DNA of 64,000 nucleotides from AWTP1-18 sp036504515 (GTDB lineage: Bacteria > Pseudomonadota > Gammaproteobacteria > Burkholderiales > Rhodocyclaceae): positions 248,001 through 312,000 of the forward strand of contig DASXVA010000012.1 in assembly GCA_036504515.1 (NCBI GenBank), written 5' to 3'. Each line of letters begins with the position of its first letter. Position 1 is the stretch's first letter. A program made the translations under genes and the position numbers. The notes below the pieces were generated by a model. It saw only the letters and a list, made by a program, of their open reading frames with translations. It was not told the origin of the DNA and did not search any database. Of this stretch, positions 44,066 through 51,945 are shown one piece after another.

Positions 44066-44604
44066 CGGATCTCGACGATCTCGATTTCCCGCAGCCCTGC
44101 CGGGCTTTGAAAACGGACCTGATCCCCTTCCCGGGTCTTCATCAAGGCCTTGGCCAAGGGGGATATCCAACTGATGCGCCCCGCAGAAACGTCTGCTTCG
44201 TCAATGCCGACGATCTGGTAAGTGGCCTCGCTGCCATCGGACTCGAAGATGGTTACCGTGGCGCCGAAGAACACTTGCTCAACGTTCTCCTGTTCCGCCG
44301 GGTCCACCACCACGGCGTTTTCAAGGCGTTTGGTCAGAAAACGGATGCGCTTGTCCATTTCCCTCAGCTTCTTCTTGCCGTAGATATAGTCGCCGTTTTC
44401 CGAGCGATCACCGTTACCGGCGGCCCAGGACACGACCTTGACCAGCTCGGGCCGCTCCACCTTGATCAGCCGCTCGAACTCCTCCCGCATCTGCCGATGG
44501 CCCAGACGAGTCATGTAATTCCGGGTACCGGCAGGCAGGGGCGGCGCGCCGGTTTCCAGTTCCTCTTCTTCCTTGTCGGTTTCTTTGGTAAAAGCTTTGC
44601 TCAT
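44056..44604 (-). CDS. greB: Transcription elongation factor GreB
   Basis: GreB rescues backtracked RNA polymerase by stimulating transcript cleavage. The 182-residue protein has an N-terminal extension rich in Glu/Thr (1-35), then the coiled-coil domain with RNYMTRLGHRQMREEFERL and NGDRSENGDYIYGKKKLRE bearing the tip acidic residues, and the FKBP-like C-terminal domain (VFFGATVTIF to ISPLAKALM). SENGDYIYGKKKLRE distinguishes GreB from GreA (which has SENAEYxAA). ATG 44604 matches the family start. Only 33 bp separate it from the divergent RNase H gene. Confidence 0.93.
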   Translation of the reverse strand: MSKAFTKETDKEEEELETGAPPLPAGTRNYMTRLGHRQMREEFERLIKVERPELVKVVSWAAGNGDRSENGDYIYGKKKLREMDKRIRFLTKRLENAVVVDPAEQENVEQVFFGATVTIFESDGSEATYQIVGIDEADVSAGRISWISPLAKALMKTREGDQVRFQSPAGLREIEIVEIRYC

Positions 44605-44637
44605 GGTGACAATAAATTTCCTGTCGGTACGGAACCG

Positions 44638-45102
44638 TTGAGCGGCGATGATAATCAAGCCGGAGGCGATCTGCGCAACTCGCCCTGGCAATTATGGGTA
44701 GATGGCACCGCCTTGCCCAATCCGGGGAAGATGAGCATCGGCCTTGTCCTCGTCACACCGGATGGTCAGATCCACCAAACCAGCCAGATACTCGGGGGCA
44801 CCGGTTGCAATAACGAAGCGGAACTTCATGCCCTGATTGCCGGGCTCAAGCTGGCCCGGGATGCAAAAGCCCTTCATTTGCAGGTCAAAAGCGATAGCGA
44901 CTTCGTTGTCCGCCACGTCAAGGGAGAAATGCTGACCCGGGTGGAGCGATTTCAGGCCCTGCTGATGGAGGCTCAACAGCGCCTGACCGACTTTGCCAGT
45001 GTGGAACTGCTGTGGATCCCCCGCCATCGAAATGGCGCTGCCGACGCCTTGGCGCGCCAGGCGCTAGGACTTAAATCTTCACCAAACAAGAAACAGCACT
45101 AA
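44638..45102 (+). CDS. Ribonuclease H-like protein (RNase HI fold, RVT_3 type)
   Basis: A 154-residue RNase H-fold protein. The DEDD metal-binding set is readable: Asp22 in LWVDGTALPNPG, Glu62 in NNEAELHALIAGLKLA, Asp86 in KSDSDFVVRHVKG and Asp136 in NGAADALARQAL. It lacks the basic handle of Escherichia coli RNase HI and resembles the shorter type found in Bacillus and archaea. The frame has no ATG before the domain; the TTG at 44638 with GGAA just upstream is the best start. It probably cleaves RNA in RNA:DNA hybrids. Its start region faces greB across 33 bp. Confidence 0.83.
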   Translation: MSGDDNQAGGDLRNSPWQLWVDGTALPNPGKMSIGLVLVTPDGQIHQTSQILGGTGCNNEAELHALIAGLKLARDAKALHLQVKSDSDFVVRHVKGEMLTRVERFQALLMEAQQRLTDFASVELLWIPRHRNGAADALARQALGLKSSPNKKQH

Positions 45103-45173
45103 TGATTCATGCCCTTCTGCCGATAAGGTGTATACACGGAGATTCCGATCCGGAAACCAGTAGAGGAGCTGTC

Positions 45174-45329
45174 ATGACAAGCCATAACAACAATACCGAC
45201 GCAACCACCTCAAGCCAAGCCGTGCCTGTCGCGGTGGAAGCTTGGAAATCAGGGTTTGACTATGCCTTTGGTTTCCAGATCAAGATGATGATGACCGCCT
45301 TCGGCATCAACACCGACAAGAAAGACTGA
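45174..45329 (+). CDS. Small hypothetical protein (51 residues)
   Basis: A 51-residue protein beginning at ATG 45174 behind a strong AGGAG (45163-45167, spacing 6). Composition is polar at the N-terminus (Asn/Thr/Ser-rich) followed by VEAWKSGFDYAFGFQIKMMM and a charged tail. No family was recognised. The strong ribosome-binding site and the fact that it exactly fills the gap to the convergent GTPase gene (1 bp) support it as real. Confidence 0.6.
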   Translation: MTSHNNNTDATTSSQAVPVAVEAWKSGFDYAFGFQIKMMMTAFGINTDKKD

Positions 45330-45330
45330 C

Positions 45331-46248
45331 TTACTCTTCCTCGATTGCTGGCTGGGCGGGTGCTACGACTTTTGCCTGCGCCGCATCAGCCAGCATGACT
45401 GCCCGAGTTTCCGGCGTTTCCAGACTGATGCGCCCCAGAATGCCGCCTCGGTAGTCGGACAACAGGATGATGGAAGCCTTTTCCATATCCAGTTCTCCGG
45501 CATGCTTGCCCTTGAGAAAACAGCCCCGCTTGCGAGCCACGGCTTCCACTACGGCAACGCCGTCCATACCGTCTGTTGAAAAGCCGTAACGGGCGGTAAT
45601 CATCGCCGGATATCGGGCCAGCAGGATTTCGGCCAGATGGCAGGCCACGGCATCTTCCATCACCGCATTGACCCCCACCGCATGGCTGGCGGCCAGCATG
45701 TAGCCGTCGCTGTCGTAGGCAATCTTGGGCCAGAGCATGCCCGGTGTGTCGGTAATGCTGCGGCTCGGACTCAGATCCAGGCTTTGCTGGGTCTTGGTCA
45801 CCGCCGGCTCGTCGCCGACAGCCGCCACCTTACGCTTGACCAGCGCGTTCATGATGGTGGACTTGCCCACATTGGGGATGCCCATGATCATCATGCGCAG
45901 GGGCTTGATGTTGTCGTTGCGATGGGGCGCCAGGGTCTGGCACTGATTGGGAATCTTGGCTACGTCGCTGGCCTTCTTGCTGGAAATGGCGATGGCTTTC
46001 ACGCCGGGCTGGTTGTTGTAATAGGCCAGCCAGGCCTTGGTGGCTTCGGGATCGGCCAGATCGGCCTTGTTCAAGACCTTGAGGCAAGCCCGCTGCCGAT
46101 GCAGGCGCAGTTCCTTGATCATGGGGTTGCTGCTGGCCTCGGGCAGGCGTGCATCCACCACCTCGATCACGACATCGGTACGCGCCATGGTTTCGGCAGC
46201 TTTCTTGCGCGCCGAGGTCATGTGTCCGGGGAACCACTGGATTGCCAT
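45331..46248 (-). CDS. Circularly permuted ribosome-biogenesis GTPase (YlqF/RbgA family)
   Basis: A 305-residue GTPase with circularly permuted G motifs. G4 (VLNKADL, about 58-64) comes first, then G1 (MGIPNVGKSTIMNAL, about 126-140) and G3 (DTPGMLWP). This order is diagnostic of the YlqF/RbgA group, which assists late 50S subunit assembly in Bacillus. The N-terminal IQWFPGHM is also conserved. It lies 2 bp downstream of the S4-domain gene, consistent with one transcript for RNA-related functions. Confidence 0.92.
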   Translation of the reverse strand: MAIQWFPGHMTSARKKAAETMARTDVVIEVVDARLPEASSNPMIKELRLHRQRACLKVLNKADLADPEATKAWLAYYNNQPGVKAIAISSKKASDVAKIPNQCQTLAPHRNDNIKPLRMMIMGIPNVGKSTIMNALVKRKVAAVGDEPAVTKTQQSLDLSPSRSITDTPGMLWPKIAYDSDGYMLAASHAVGVNAVMEDAVACHLAEILLARYPAMITARYGFSTDGMDGVAVVEAVARKRGCFLKGKHAGELDMEKASIILLSDYRGGILGRISLETPETRAVMLADAAQAKVVAPAQPAIEEE

Positions 46249-46250
46249 AT

Positions 46251-46475
46251 TTATTCCTGTTCTGCGACAACCACAATTCGGGTGTCAAAGCATTCGACCA
46301 CTTGGCCGGGGCGAATTTTCGCCGTTTTTCGACTTTCCAGCTTACCGTCCACCTTCACTTCACCGCAGGCCACCAAATGCTTGCCCTGCCCGCCGCTACC
46401 GGCCAAACCGGTGAGTTTGAGGAGATTATTCACCTCGATGAACTCAGCCTTGAGGGGAAACTCAATCTGTTCCAT
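46251..46475 (-). CDS. Small S4-domain RNA-binding protein (YbcJ-like)
   Basis: A 74-residue single S4 domain: LNNLLKLTGLAG-like helix, then GGQGKHLVACGEVKVDGKLESRK and IRPGQVV. This is the YbcJ/YaaA type implicated in RNA or ribosome binding. The ATG at 46475 overlaps the 3' end of the methyltransferase gene by 14 bases. The next gene, the YlqF-type GTPase, starts 2 bp after it. Confidence 0.85.
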   Translation of the reverse strand: MEQIEFPLKAEFIEVNNLLKLTGLAGSGGQGKHLVACGEVKVDGKLESRKTAKIRPGQVVECFDTRIVVVAEQE

Positions 46476-47313
46476 GGGCCTCGGTCCTTGACGTAAAAAA
46501 TCGCGGAGCCAATTCTTCCAGACCGATGGCACTCAACAGGGCCTGGAGTCGCTCGGTAGGCTTGCGCCGGGGCAGATTCTTGTAACTCGCGATAATAAGT
46601 TCGTTTTTCATGGAATGTTCCCATCCCACCAGCTCGGTCACATTGAGCTGGTAACCGTGGGCTTCCAGTTGCAGGCAGCGCAGCACATTGGTGATATGGC
46701 TGCCGAACTCCCGGGTGTGGATGGGATGCCGCCAAATCTCTGCCAAGGGATTGGCCAAAGCCTTGCCCTTGTTCTTGCGCAGCACTGCGGCCACCTCGGC
46801 CTGGCAGCAGGGTACCAGCACAATATGCTTGGCCTTCTTTTCCAGGGCAAAAGCAATTGCATCGTCCGTAGCCGTATTACAGGCATGCAGGGCCGTCACG
46901 ACATCAACCTGTTGCGGCAGCTTGTCGGAAACGATGGAGTCCGCCACGGATAGATTGAGAAACTCCATCCCGCCAAAGCCCAAACGCTGAGCCAGCTCAG
47001 TGGAGCGAGCCACCAGCTCGTCCCGAGTTTCAATACCGTAAATACGAAAATCCAGACCGGTCTCTTGCTTGAAGAACAGGTCGTAGAGAATGAACCCTAG
47101 ATAAGACTTGCCGGCACCGTGGTCCACTAAAGTAACCCCATTGCCGGACTGCTGAACGTCCTTCAGCAAGGGCTCGATGAACTGGAACAGGTGATAGACC
47201 TGCTTGAGCTTGCGCCGGCTGTCCTGATTGAGCTTGCCGTCCCGGGTCAGGATGTGGAGCTCCTTGAGCAACTCCACCGACTGCTCGGGGCGAATATCGT
47301 ATTTTTCAGTCAT
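46462..47313 (-). CDS. SAM-dependent methyltransferase (Methyltransf_32-like)
   Basis: A 283-residue class I methyltransferase. The SAM-binding glycine loop is LVDHGAGKSYLGF (about 62-74). ALHACNTATDDAI and the late LVPCCQAEV are characteristic of the PF13679 family that includes TRMT13/METTL25-like proteins. Several relatives modify tRNA; the substrate here is unknown. It precedes an S4 RNA-binding protein and a ribosome GTPase, which points to an RNA target by context only. Confidence 0.8.
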   Translation of the reverse strand: MTEKYDIRPEQSVELLKELHILTRDGKLNQDSRRKLKQVYHLFQFIEPLLKDVQQSGNGVTLVDHGAGKSYLGFILYDLFFKQETGLDFRIYGIETRDELVARSTELAQRLGFGGMEFLNLSVADSIVSDKLPQQVDVVTALHACNTATDDAIAFALEKKAKHIVLVPCCQAEVAAVLRKNKGKALANPLAEIWRHPIHTREFGSHITNVLRCLQLEAHGYQLNVTELVGWEHSMKNELIIASYKNLPRRKPTERLQALLSAIGLEELAPRFFTSRTEAHGTD

Positions 47314-47340
47314 GGGGGCAAAACGGGGAGCCGGCGACGT

Positions 47341-47589
47341 TCAGGGGGCGGAAAGATAAGCCCTTACTGCGTTCTCGTCGAGAAAATAATGGCAAAGCTC
47401 CTGACCGTCAGCGGTCAATACCGGCACCAACTCGTCGTATTTGGCTTCCAGCGCGGGATCGGCATCCACATCCAGCACTTCTACTGTAAAGGCAAACTCG
47501 CTGCGCAGGGGTTCCAGCGCAGCGAGCAGATCGTCGCAAAGATGGCAGTAAGTGCGACTGTAGAGCGTCAGGTGCTTGCTACTTGTCAC
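47341..47589 (-). CDS. Glutaredoxin-like protein (DUF836 type)
   Basis: An 82-residue thioredoxin-fold protein with a CxxC redox pair in LTLYSRTYCHLCDDL (about 7-21) and conserved VLDVDADP and DELVPVL segments. The start is a GTG at 47589 whose codon lies inside the last codons of degQ (out of frame), giving an 11-base overlap and translational coupling. It is the sixth gene of the rpoE cluster. A role in thiol repair alongside periplasmic quality control is inferred. Confidence 0.85.
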   Translation of the reverse strand: MTSSKHLTLYSRTYCHLCDDLLAALEPLRSEFAFTVEVLDVDADPALEAKYDELVPVLTADGQELCHYFLDENAVRAYLSAP

Positions 47590-49018
47590 CAGACTTGTCT
47601 CCCAGACCCTTAATGATGACGAAGGTCTGGTTGTCGCCACGCCTTACCAGCAGCGTGACATTGGCAGCCTTGTCCAGCTTGGACAGCAAAGCGTTGAATT
47701 GCTCCACTGACTTGGCCTCCGTCTGCACGCCCTTGTCGATCAGGGCCAGGATGACGTCACCAGGACGCAGGTCAACCCTGCTGCTACGCACGTCCTCCAC
47801 CAGCACGCCAACACTGCTGCCCAACTGCTTCTTTTGCTCCGCCGTCAGGTCCGAGAGGATGATGCCCAGACGATTTACCGCCGGCTCGGCTTTTTTTCCA
47901 GAGCGCTTGCTGGCTTTGCCGATGGCTTGATCATCGTCGGGGAGCTCCGCAACGGTAAGACTCAAGTCCTTGGCATTTCCTTTACGCCAGACTTGCAGGG
48001 TGGAGCGATTGCCGGGCTTGGTCATGGCAACGATACGGGGCAGGTCGATGGACTGGCTGATGGCTTTGCCGTCGAACTTGAGGATGATGTCACCCTCCTC
48101 TACCCCGGCCTTGTCAGCAGGACCGCCCTTTTCCACCTTCGCCACCAAAGCACCTGAGGCCTTGGCCAGACCGAAAGAGTCAGCCAACTCTTTGTTCACT
48201 TCCTGAATCACCACACCGATACGACCACGGCTAACCTTACCACTGGCCTGCAACTGGGCTTTGACTTCCATGGCAATGTCGATGGGAATGGCAAAGGACA
48301 AGCCCATGTAGCCACCGGAGCGGGAGTAAATCTGGGAATTGATGCCCACCACTTCACCCTTCATATTGAACAGGGGACCACCAGAGTTGCCGGGGTTCAC
48401 CGCGGCATCGGTCTGAATGAAGGGAACGTAGTTCTCCTGGGGCAAAGACCGCCCCTTGGCGCTGACGATACCGGCAGTGACGGTGTTGTCGAGGCCGAAG
48501 GGAGAGCCGATCGCCAGCACCCACTCGCCCACTTTGAGCTTGTTCGGATCACCCTGCCTGACCGTGGGCAGACCGGCTGCCTCAATCTTGATCAAGGCCA
48601 CATCGGTACGACGATCAGCCCCCAGAACCTTGGCCTTGAATTCGCGCTTGTCGGTCAGTTTGACCACCACTTCATCGGCCTCGGCCACCACATGAGCATT
48701 GGTCAGTATGTAGCCATCGGCACTGATGATGAAACCGGAACCCAAGCCTTTGTTCTCGTATTCCCTGGGCGCACCAGGCATGGCACGCTGCCCGAAACGT
48801 TTGAAGAATTCGTACATGGGATCATCTTCATCGAAGGGCAACTGGACATTGCCCTTCCCGGCCTTGATGACCTGGGTGGTACTGATATTCACCACAGCCG
48901 CCCCCTGCTTTTCCACCAATTCGGTGAAGTCGGGCAATCCCTGCCCGTGGGCGTGGGTCATGGCAGACAAGGCAAGCAGCAGCAAAGTACTGAACGACAC
49001 AAAGAGTCGCTTCATCAT
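47579..49018 (-). CDS. mucD: Periplasmic serine protease DegP/MucD family
   Basis: A 479-residue HtrA-type protease. A signal peptide (about 1-26) precedes a trypsin-like domain with the full triad: His109 in LTNAHVV, Asp139 in RRTDVALIK and Ser212 in GNSGGPL. Two PDZ domains follow (about 270-360 and 385-470) for substrate recognition and oligomerisation. In the MucD/RpoE context it degrades misfolded periplasmic proteins and modulates the sigma-E response. DegQ/HtrA are equivalent names; mucD is used because of the rpoE-mucABC neighbourhood. Confidence 0.93.
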   Translation of the reverse strand: MMKRLFVSFSTLLLLALSAMTHAHGQGLPDFTELVEKQGAAVVNISTTQVIKAGKGNVQLPFDEDDPMYEFFKRFGQRAMPGAPREYENKGLGSGFIISADGYILTNAHVVAEADEVVVKLTDKREFKAKVLGADRRTDVALIKIEAAGLPTVRQGDPNKLKVGEWVLAIGSPFGLDNTVTAGIVSAKGRSLPQENYVPFIQTDAAVNPGNSGGPLFNMKGEVVGINSQIYSRSGGYMGLSFAIPIDIAMEVKAQLQASGKVSRGRIGVVIQEVNKELADSFGLAKASGALVAKVEKGGPADKAGVEEGDIILKFDGKAISQSIDLPRIVAMTKPGNRSTLQVWRKGNAKDLSLTVAELPDDDQAIGKASKRSGKKAEPAVNRLGIILSDLTAEQKKQLGSSVGVLVEDVRSSRVDLRPGDVILALIDKGVQTEAKSVEQFNALLSKLDKAANVTLLVRRGDNQTFVIIKGLGDKSGDK

Positions 49019-49052
49019 GGGCGATTTTCCTTATGCAAAAGTAAGTTGAAGG

Positions 49053-49481
49053 TTACTGACAGGAATGCATGGAGAGAACTTCGCCCTCATCCTGCCGGGC
49101 TTGTCCTGCTCCTGTAAGGCGAAGCAAGAAATAACCTGCCGCCAGACCAACCAAAGCCCCGCCAAAGGCAGAGAGGTCGGAAGTAAAAAACATTGTTGCC
49201 AGGAGCGCTCCCAACAGCATCAAGCCCCCCGGCAAGCCATAGGCCCACAGGGCGGCCTTGAGTACCGAGCCTTCGGCAACAGCCAGCCACACCTTGTCGC
49301 CGGGTTTGGCACTGATCTGATTGGGCAGGGAATAGCTCCGAGGGCAAGCGGCGCCTGTTGCCAGGGTTTCACCACCACAACCACCCGGCTCATGACAGCG
49401 ACCGCAACCACTGCTGCGTATTACCTCGACGATCGCCATGTCACCCTCAAGGCGACTGACGGTTCCTTGGACGCGACTCAT
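49053..49481 (-). CDS. rseC: RseC/MucC family sigma-E positive regulator
   Basis: A 142-residue inner-membrane protein of the RseC/MucC family. The N-terminal domain has the conserved cysteines of GCGRCHEPGGCGG and ACPRSY, and two transmembrane helices follow (about 76-96 and 101-120). In other bacteria RseC relieves sigma-E inhibition or modulates redox (SoxR-reducing) complexes. Its ATG overlaps the rseB stop codon by 4 bases, so it is coupled to the anti-sigma operon. Confidence 0.88.
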   Translation of the reverse strand: MSRVQGTVSRLEGDMAIVEVIRSSGCGRCHEPGGCGGETLATGAACPRSYSLPNQISAKPGDKVWLAVAEGSVLKAALWAYGLPGGLMLLGALLATMFFTSDLSAFGGALVGLAAGYFLLRLTGAGQARQDEGEVLSMHSCQ

Positions 49482-50542
49482 GGTTGCTTGACCGGTCTGG
49501 GTTCAATGCCGTCCGCCAGACGCTTGAGGGTATTCAAAGGCGCATCGCCCATGGCCATCAACTGAAAATCACCGACGCTACGCCGGTAGACATTGACGGC
49601 ACCCATGGAGAACGCTCCCACTTCGCTACGGGACTTACCTGCTGCTGCGGGTTCAATGAAAATCGAAACTGCCGCCAACCCATCGGTAAACACCATATGG
49701 GTAGTTTCCGGCCCATCAGGGCGATTCTGCCGTTTCATCCCGGAAATCTGGCGAAATCCAGGAACTGGAACCCGCTGCACCCAGGGGATGCTGTCCACAC
49801 CGGGCTCCGTCGTTTTGACGTTATGAACGCGCCAGTCAGCCGTGGTCGCTTTCAAGTGGCCTTTGAGTGCCTCTTTGTCTACCGGGCCGCCGATCTTGAG
49901 TTCGGTAAAAGTAAAACTTTCCCGGGTTTCACCCTTGTCATTCAGCAGAACGGCTTTGAGTAGCAATCCGGTGTTGTTATCCACCCAGTATTGGCGGGCA
50001 TAACGAAGCTCATCCCGCGGCTCGACCAAAATCAGTTGGGCATCGTAACCGGCGACACGGGCGGCGGTACCTTTGCGGAACTGGTAGTACTCCGTCAGAC
50101 CACCAAGCCCCTCCGGTAACAGCGCAGGAAAGCTGCGGCGATTGCTGCGTTTTTCCACTACGACCAAACGACTCTCGGAGAGATAGCACTTGGTTTCATC
50201 GTTTTCCCGCACGACTTCCCGCGGGCTCCCATCCAATACTTCAATCCGTTCCAACTCTTTGGTGCCATCAGAGAAATGAGTAATACGGGAAGTCTCCGTA
50301 TTGTTTCCGCTGCGATAGACAAAGACACCGCTGTAGTTGAGCTTGACGGCAGAACCACTGACTCGCTGCAACCACTGCAAGGCATCGGCTGCCGCCGAAA
50401 CGCCGCTAACGGCCTGCGCTTGAGGAGGTGTTGGACTTGTACTGTCTGCCATAGCAGAAACAGATGCAATAGAGCAGAAAGATGTCAGCAGAGTACAACC
50501 CAGATGACGCGTTCCGCCTTTGAACCGAAACCAACGAATCAT
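49478..50542 (-). CDS. rseB: Periplasmic sigma-E regulatory protein RseB/MucB
   Basis: A 354-residue secreted protein that binds the periplasmic part of RseA and protects it from proteolysis. A signal peptide covers about 1-31 (TSFCSIASVSAMA). The MucB/RseB domains show LQWLQRVSGSAVKLNYSGVF, RITHFSDGTKELERIEVLDG and ARQYWVDNNTGLLLKAVLL, and a C-terminal lobe with AVSIFIEP. The ATG overlaps the rseA stop by ATGA. Length is standard. Confidence 0.92.
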   Translation of the reverse strand: MIRWFRFKGGTRHLGCTLLTSFCSIASVSAMADSTSPTPPQAQAVSGVSAAADALQWLQRVSGSAVKLNYSGVFVYRSGNNTETSRITHFSDGTKELERIEVLDGSPREVVRENDETKCYLSESRLVVVEKRSNRRSFPALLPEGLGGLTEYYQFRKGTAARVAGYDAQLILVEPRDELRYARQYWVDNNTGLLLKAVLLNDKGETRESFTFTELKIGGPVDKEALKGHLKATTADWRVHNVKTTEPGVDSIPWVQRVPVPGFRQISGMKRQNRPDGPETTHMVFTDGLAAVSIFIEPAAAGKSRSEVGAFSMGAVNVYRRSVGDFQLMAMGDAPLNTLKRLADGIEPRPVKQP

Positions 50543-51054
50543 TTTGCGACGCTCTCATCCACCAGGGAAACAGTACGAATCTGCTGGGAGCCAGCGCCCA
50601 GCGTCGCGCCCATGCTGTGCGCTTGGTGGGCAATCAGGTATTCCTGTATATCGGCAGCAGCAAGTTGATGGTTGATGCCTCGATTTGCCGGATTGGTTGT
50701 TTCCCGATGCGCCAAGGCAGGGATGACTTCGCCAACCTTGCCGTCCTGAGGGGCCAGAACCACAGCCGTCACAATCAGAACACCGGCAACGGAAGCGGCA
50801 AGGGCCAAGACAGGGCGTTGCCAGCGCGAGGATCGGCGGGGAGCAAGAACCACCGGTTCTTTTGCCAGTGCAGCCATTACACCGGCGGTCAGATTGCGTC
50901 CGCTCACCATTTCGCCACGCAGGCTGGCACCGATCATGGAATAGACCCTGGCTTCCTCCGCCAGGTCGCGATTTCTATGGAGAGCGTTGCACAGGGTTTG
51001 CACTTCATCCTGTTCCAGCTCACCATCGAGCAATGCAGAAAGTCTTGAGTTCAT
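50539..51054 (-). CDS. rseA: Anti-sigma-E factor RseA/MucA
   Basis: A 171-residue single-pass membrane protein that holds RpoE inactive. The N-terminal cytoplasmic ASD-like domain reads SRLSALLDGELEQDEVQTL; a transmembrane helix is at about 84-103 (VLALAASVAGVLIVTAVV) and the periplasmic part ends IQEYLIAHQAHS. ATG 51054 is used with AAGGTGG five bases upstream, rather than GTG 51063. It sits directly after rpoE, with rseB coupled behind it. Confidence 0.92.
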   Translation of the reverse strand: MNSRLSALLDGELEQDEVQTLCNALHRNRDLAEEARVYSMIGASLRGEMVSGRNLTAGVMAALAKEPVVLAPRRSSRWQRPVLALAASVAGVLIVTAVVLAPQDGKVGEVIPALAHRETTNPANRGINHQLAAADIQEYLIAHQAHSMGATLGAGSQQIRTVSLVDESVAK

Positions 51055-51102
51055 GCTTGCCACCTTTGCTTAAACATCATCGTGTCCATTTCACTGACCT
51101 TG

Positions 51103-51702
51103 CTACCAGCGCTTGTCCGGTGCTGTATCCAGCAGAGGACGCAATTCCTTCGCCACGGCTTCCCGTGCGCGGAAAATCCGGGAGCGCACGGTGCCAATAG
51201 GACACTCCATCACGCCAGAAATTTCCTCGTAGGACATTCCCTCGATTTCCCGCAGGGTAATGGCTGTCCTGAGTTCCTCCGGCAACGCATCCATGGCTCG
51301 ATTCACCGTTTCTGCAATCTGTTTAGTCATCAGCAAGCGTTCCGGCGTGTCCGAGTCCCGCAACAGATCAGCTTCTTCATAACCTTCCGCTTCCTCATTG
51401 TCAGCCGAAGCAAGAGCCGTAGCCCTGCGCCCCTGGGAAGACAGCCAGTTCTTGGCCGTATTCACCCCAATGCGATAAAGCCAAGTGTAGAAGGCACTGT
51501 CACCCCGAAAATTGGGCAAGGCACGATAGGCCTTGATGAACGCCTCCTGCACCACATCCTCAGCCTCCGCCGAGTCACGCACAAGACGTGACACTAGCCT
51601 CAGCAACTTGCGCTGATACTTTTCCACCAGCAAACCAAAGGCTTGCCGATCACCTGACTGCACACGCTCGACCAGCAACTGGTCTGCGTCGCGTTCTCCC
51701 AT
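51103..51702 (-). CDS. rpoE: RNA polymerase sigma factor RpoE (AlgU-type ECF)
   Basis: A 199-residue ECF sigma factor for envelope stress. Region 2 shows FGLLVEKYQRKLLRLVSRLV and EDVVQEAFIKAYRALPNFRGD; region 4 shows LPEELRTAITLREIEGMSYE and ECPIGTVRSRIFRAREA. It is close to RpoE/AlgU in length and sequence. It leads the operon rseA-rseB-rseC-mucD-glutaredoxin. A sigma-E-type promoter lies about 165 bases upstream, indicating autoregulation. It is divergent from nadB, as in several proteobacteria. Confidence 0.96.
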   Translation of the reverse strand: MGERDADQLLVERVQSGDRQAFGLLVEKYQRKLLRLVSRLVRDSAEAEDVVQEAFIKAYRALPNFRGDSAFYTWLYRIGVNTAKNWLSSQGRRATALASADNEEAEGYEEADLLRDSDTPERLLMTKQIAETVNRAMDALPEELRTAITLREIEGMSYEEISGVMECPIGTVRSRIFRAREAVAKELRPLLDTAPDKRW

Positions 51703-51866
51703 GGGTTGTTATCCCTGTTGTTGTAAAAAACTGCCTGCCCGACTGCCAAGCGACCAACGGCAAGTCTGGACCGAACAAGGCTGATCAGTATAACGGAAGC
51801 CGCTCTTCGCCCCTTTAGCGATCAAACCTAGAGCGACCTCTTCAATATCATCCTGTTCCTGAATTC

Positions 51867-51894
51867 ATTGACCCACACTCACAGGATTAGTTCC
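51867..51894 (-). promoter_or_regulatory. Candidate sigma-E-dependent autoregulatory promoter of rpoE
   Basis: On the minus strand GGAACTA (51894-51888) is separated by exactly 15 bases from GTCAAT (51872-51867). The sigma-E consensus is GGAACTT-N15/16-GTCTAA. Position implies a leader of about 160 bases before the rpoE ATG. Confidence 0.65.
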
Positions 51895-51928
51895 GACCTC
51901 TGCAGGACTGCGCAAGGTGACCGGGTGG

Positions 51929-51934
51929 TATAGT
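51929..51934 (+). promoter_or_regulatory. Candidate -10 element of nadB
   Basis: TATAGT lies 12 bases before the nadB ATG; no good -35 is visible. If used, the nadB leader would be only a few bases long. Confidence 0.35.
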
Positions 51935-51945
51935 CCTTCCCCATC

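Noticed and set aside
44107..44637. Long N-terminal extension of the RNase H frame across greB
   Set aside because: It is the antisense reading of greB; the RNase H domain begins about 20 residues after the TTG at 44638.
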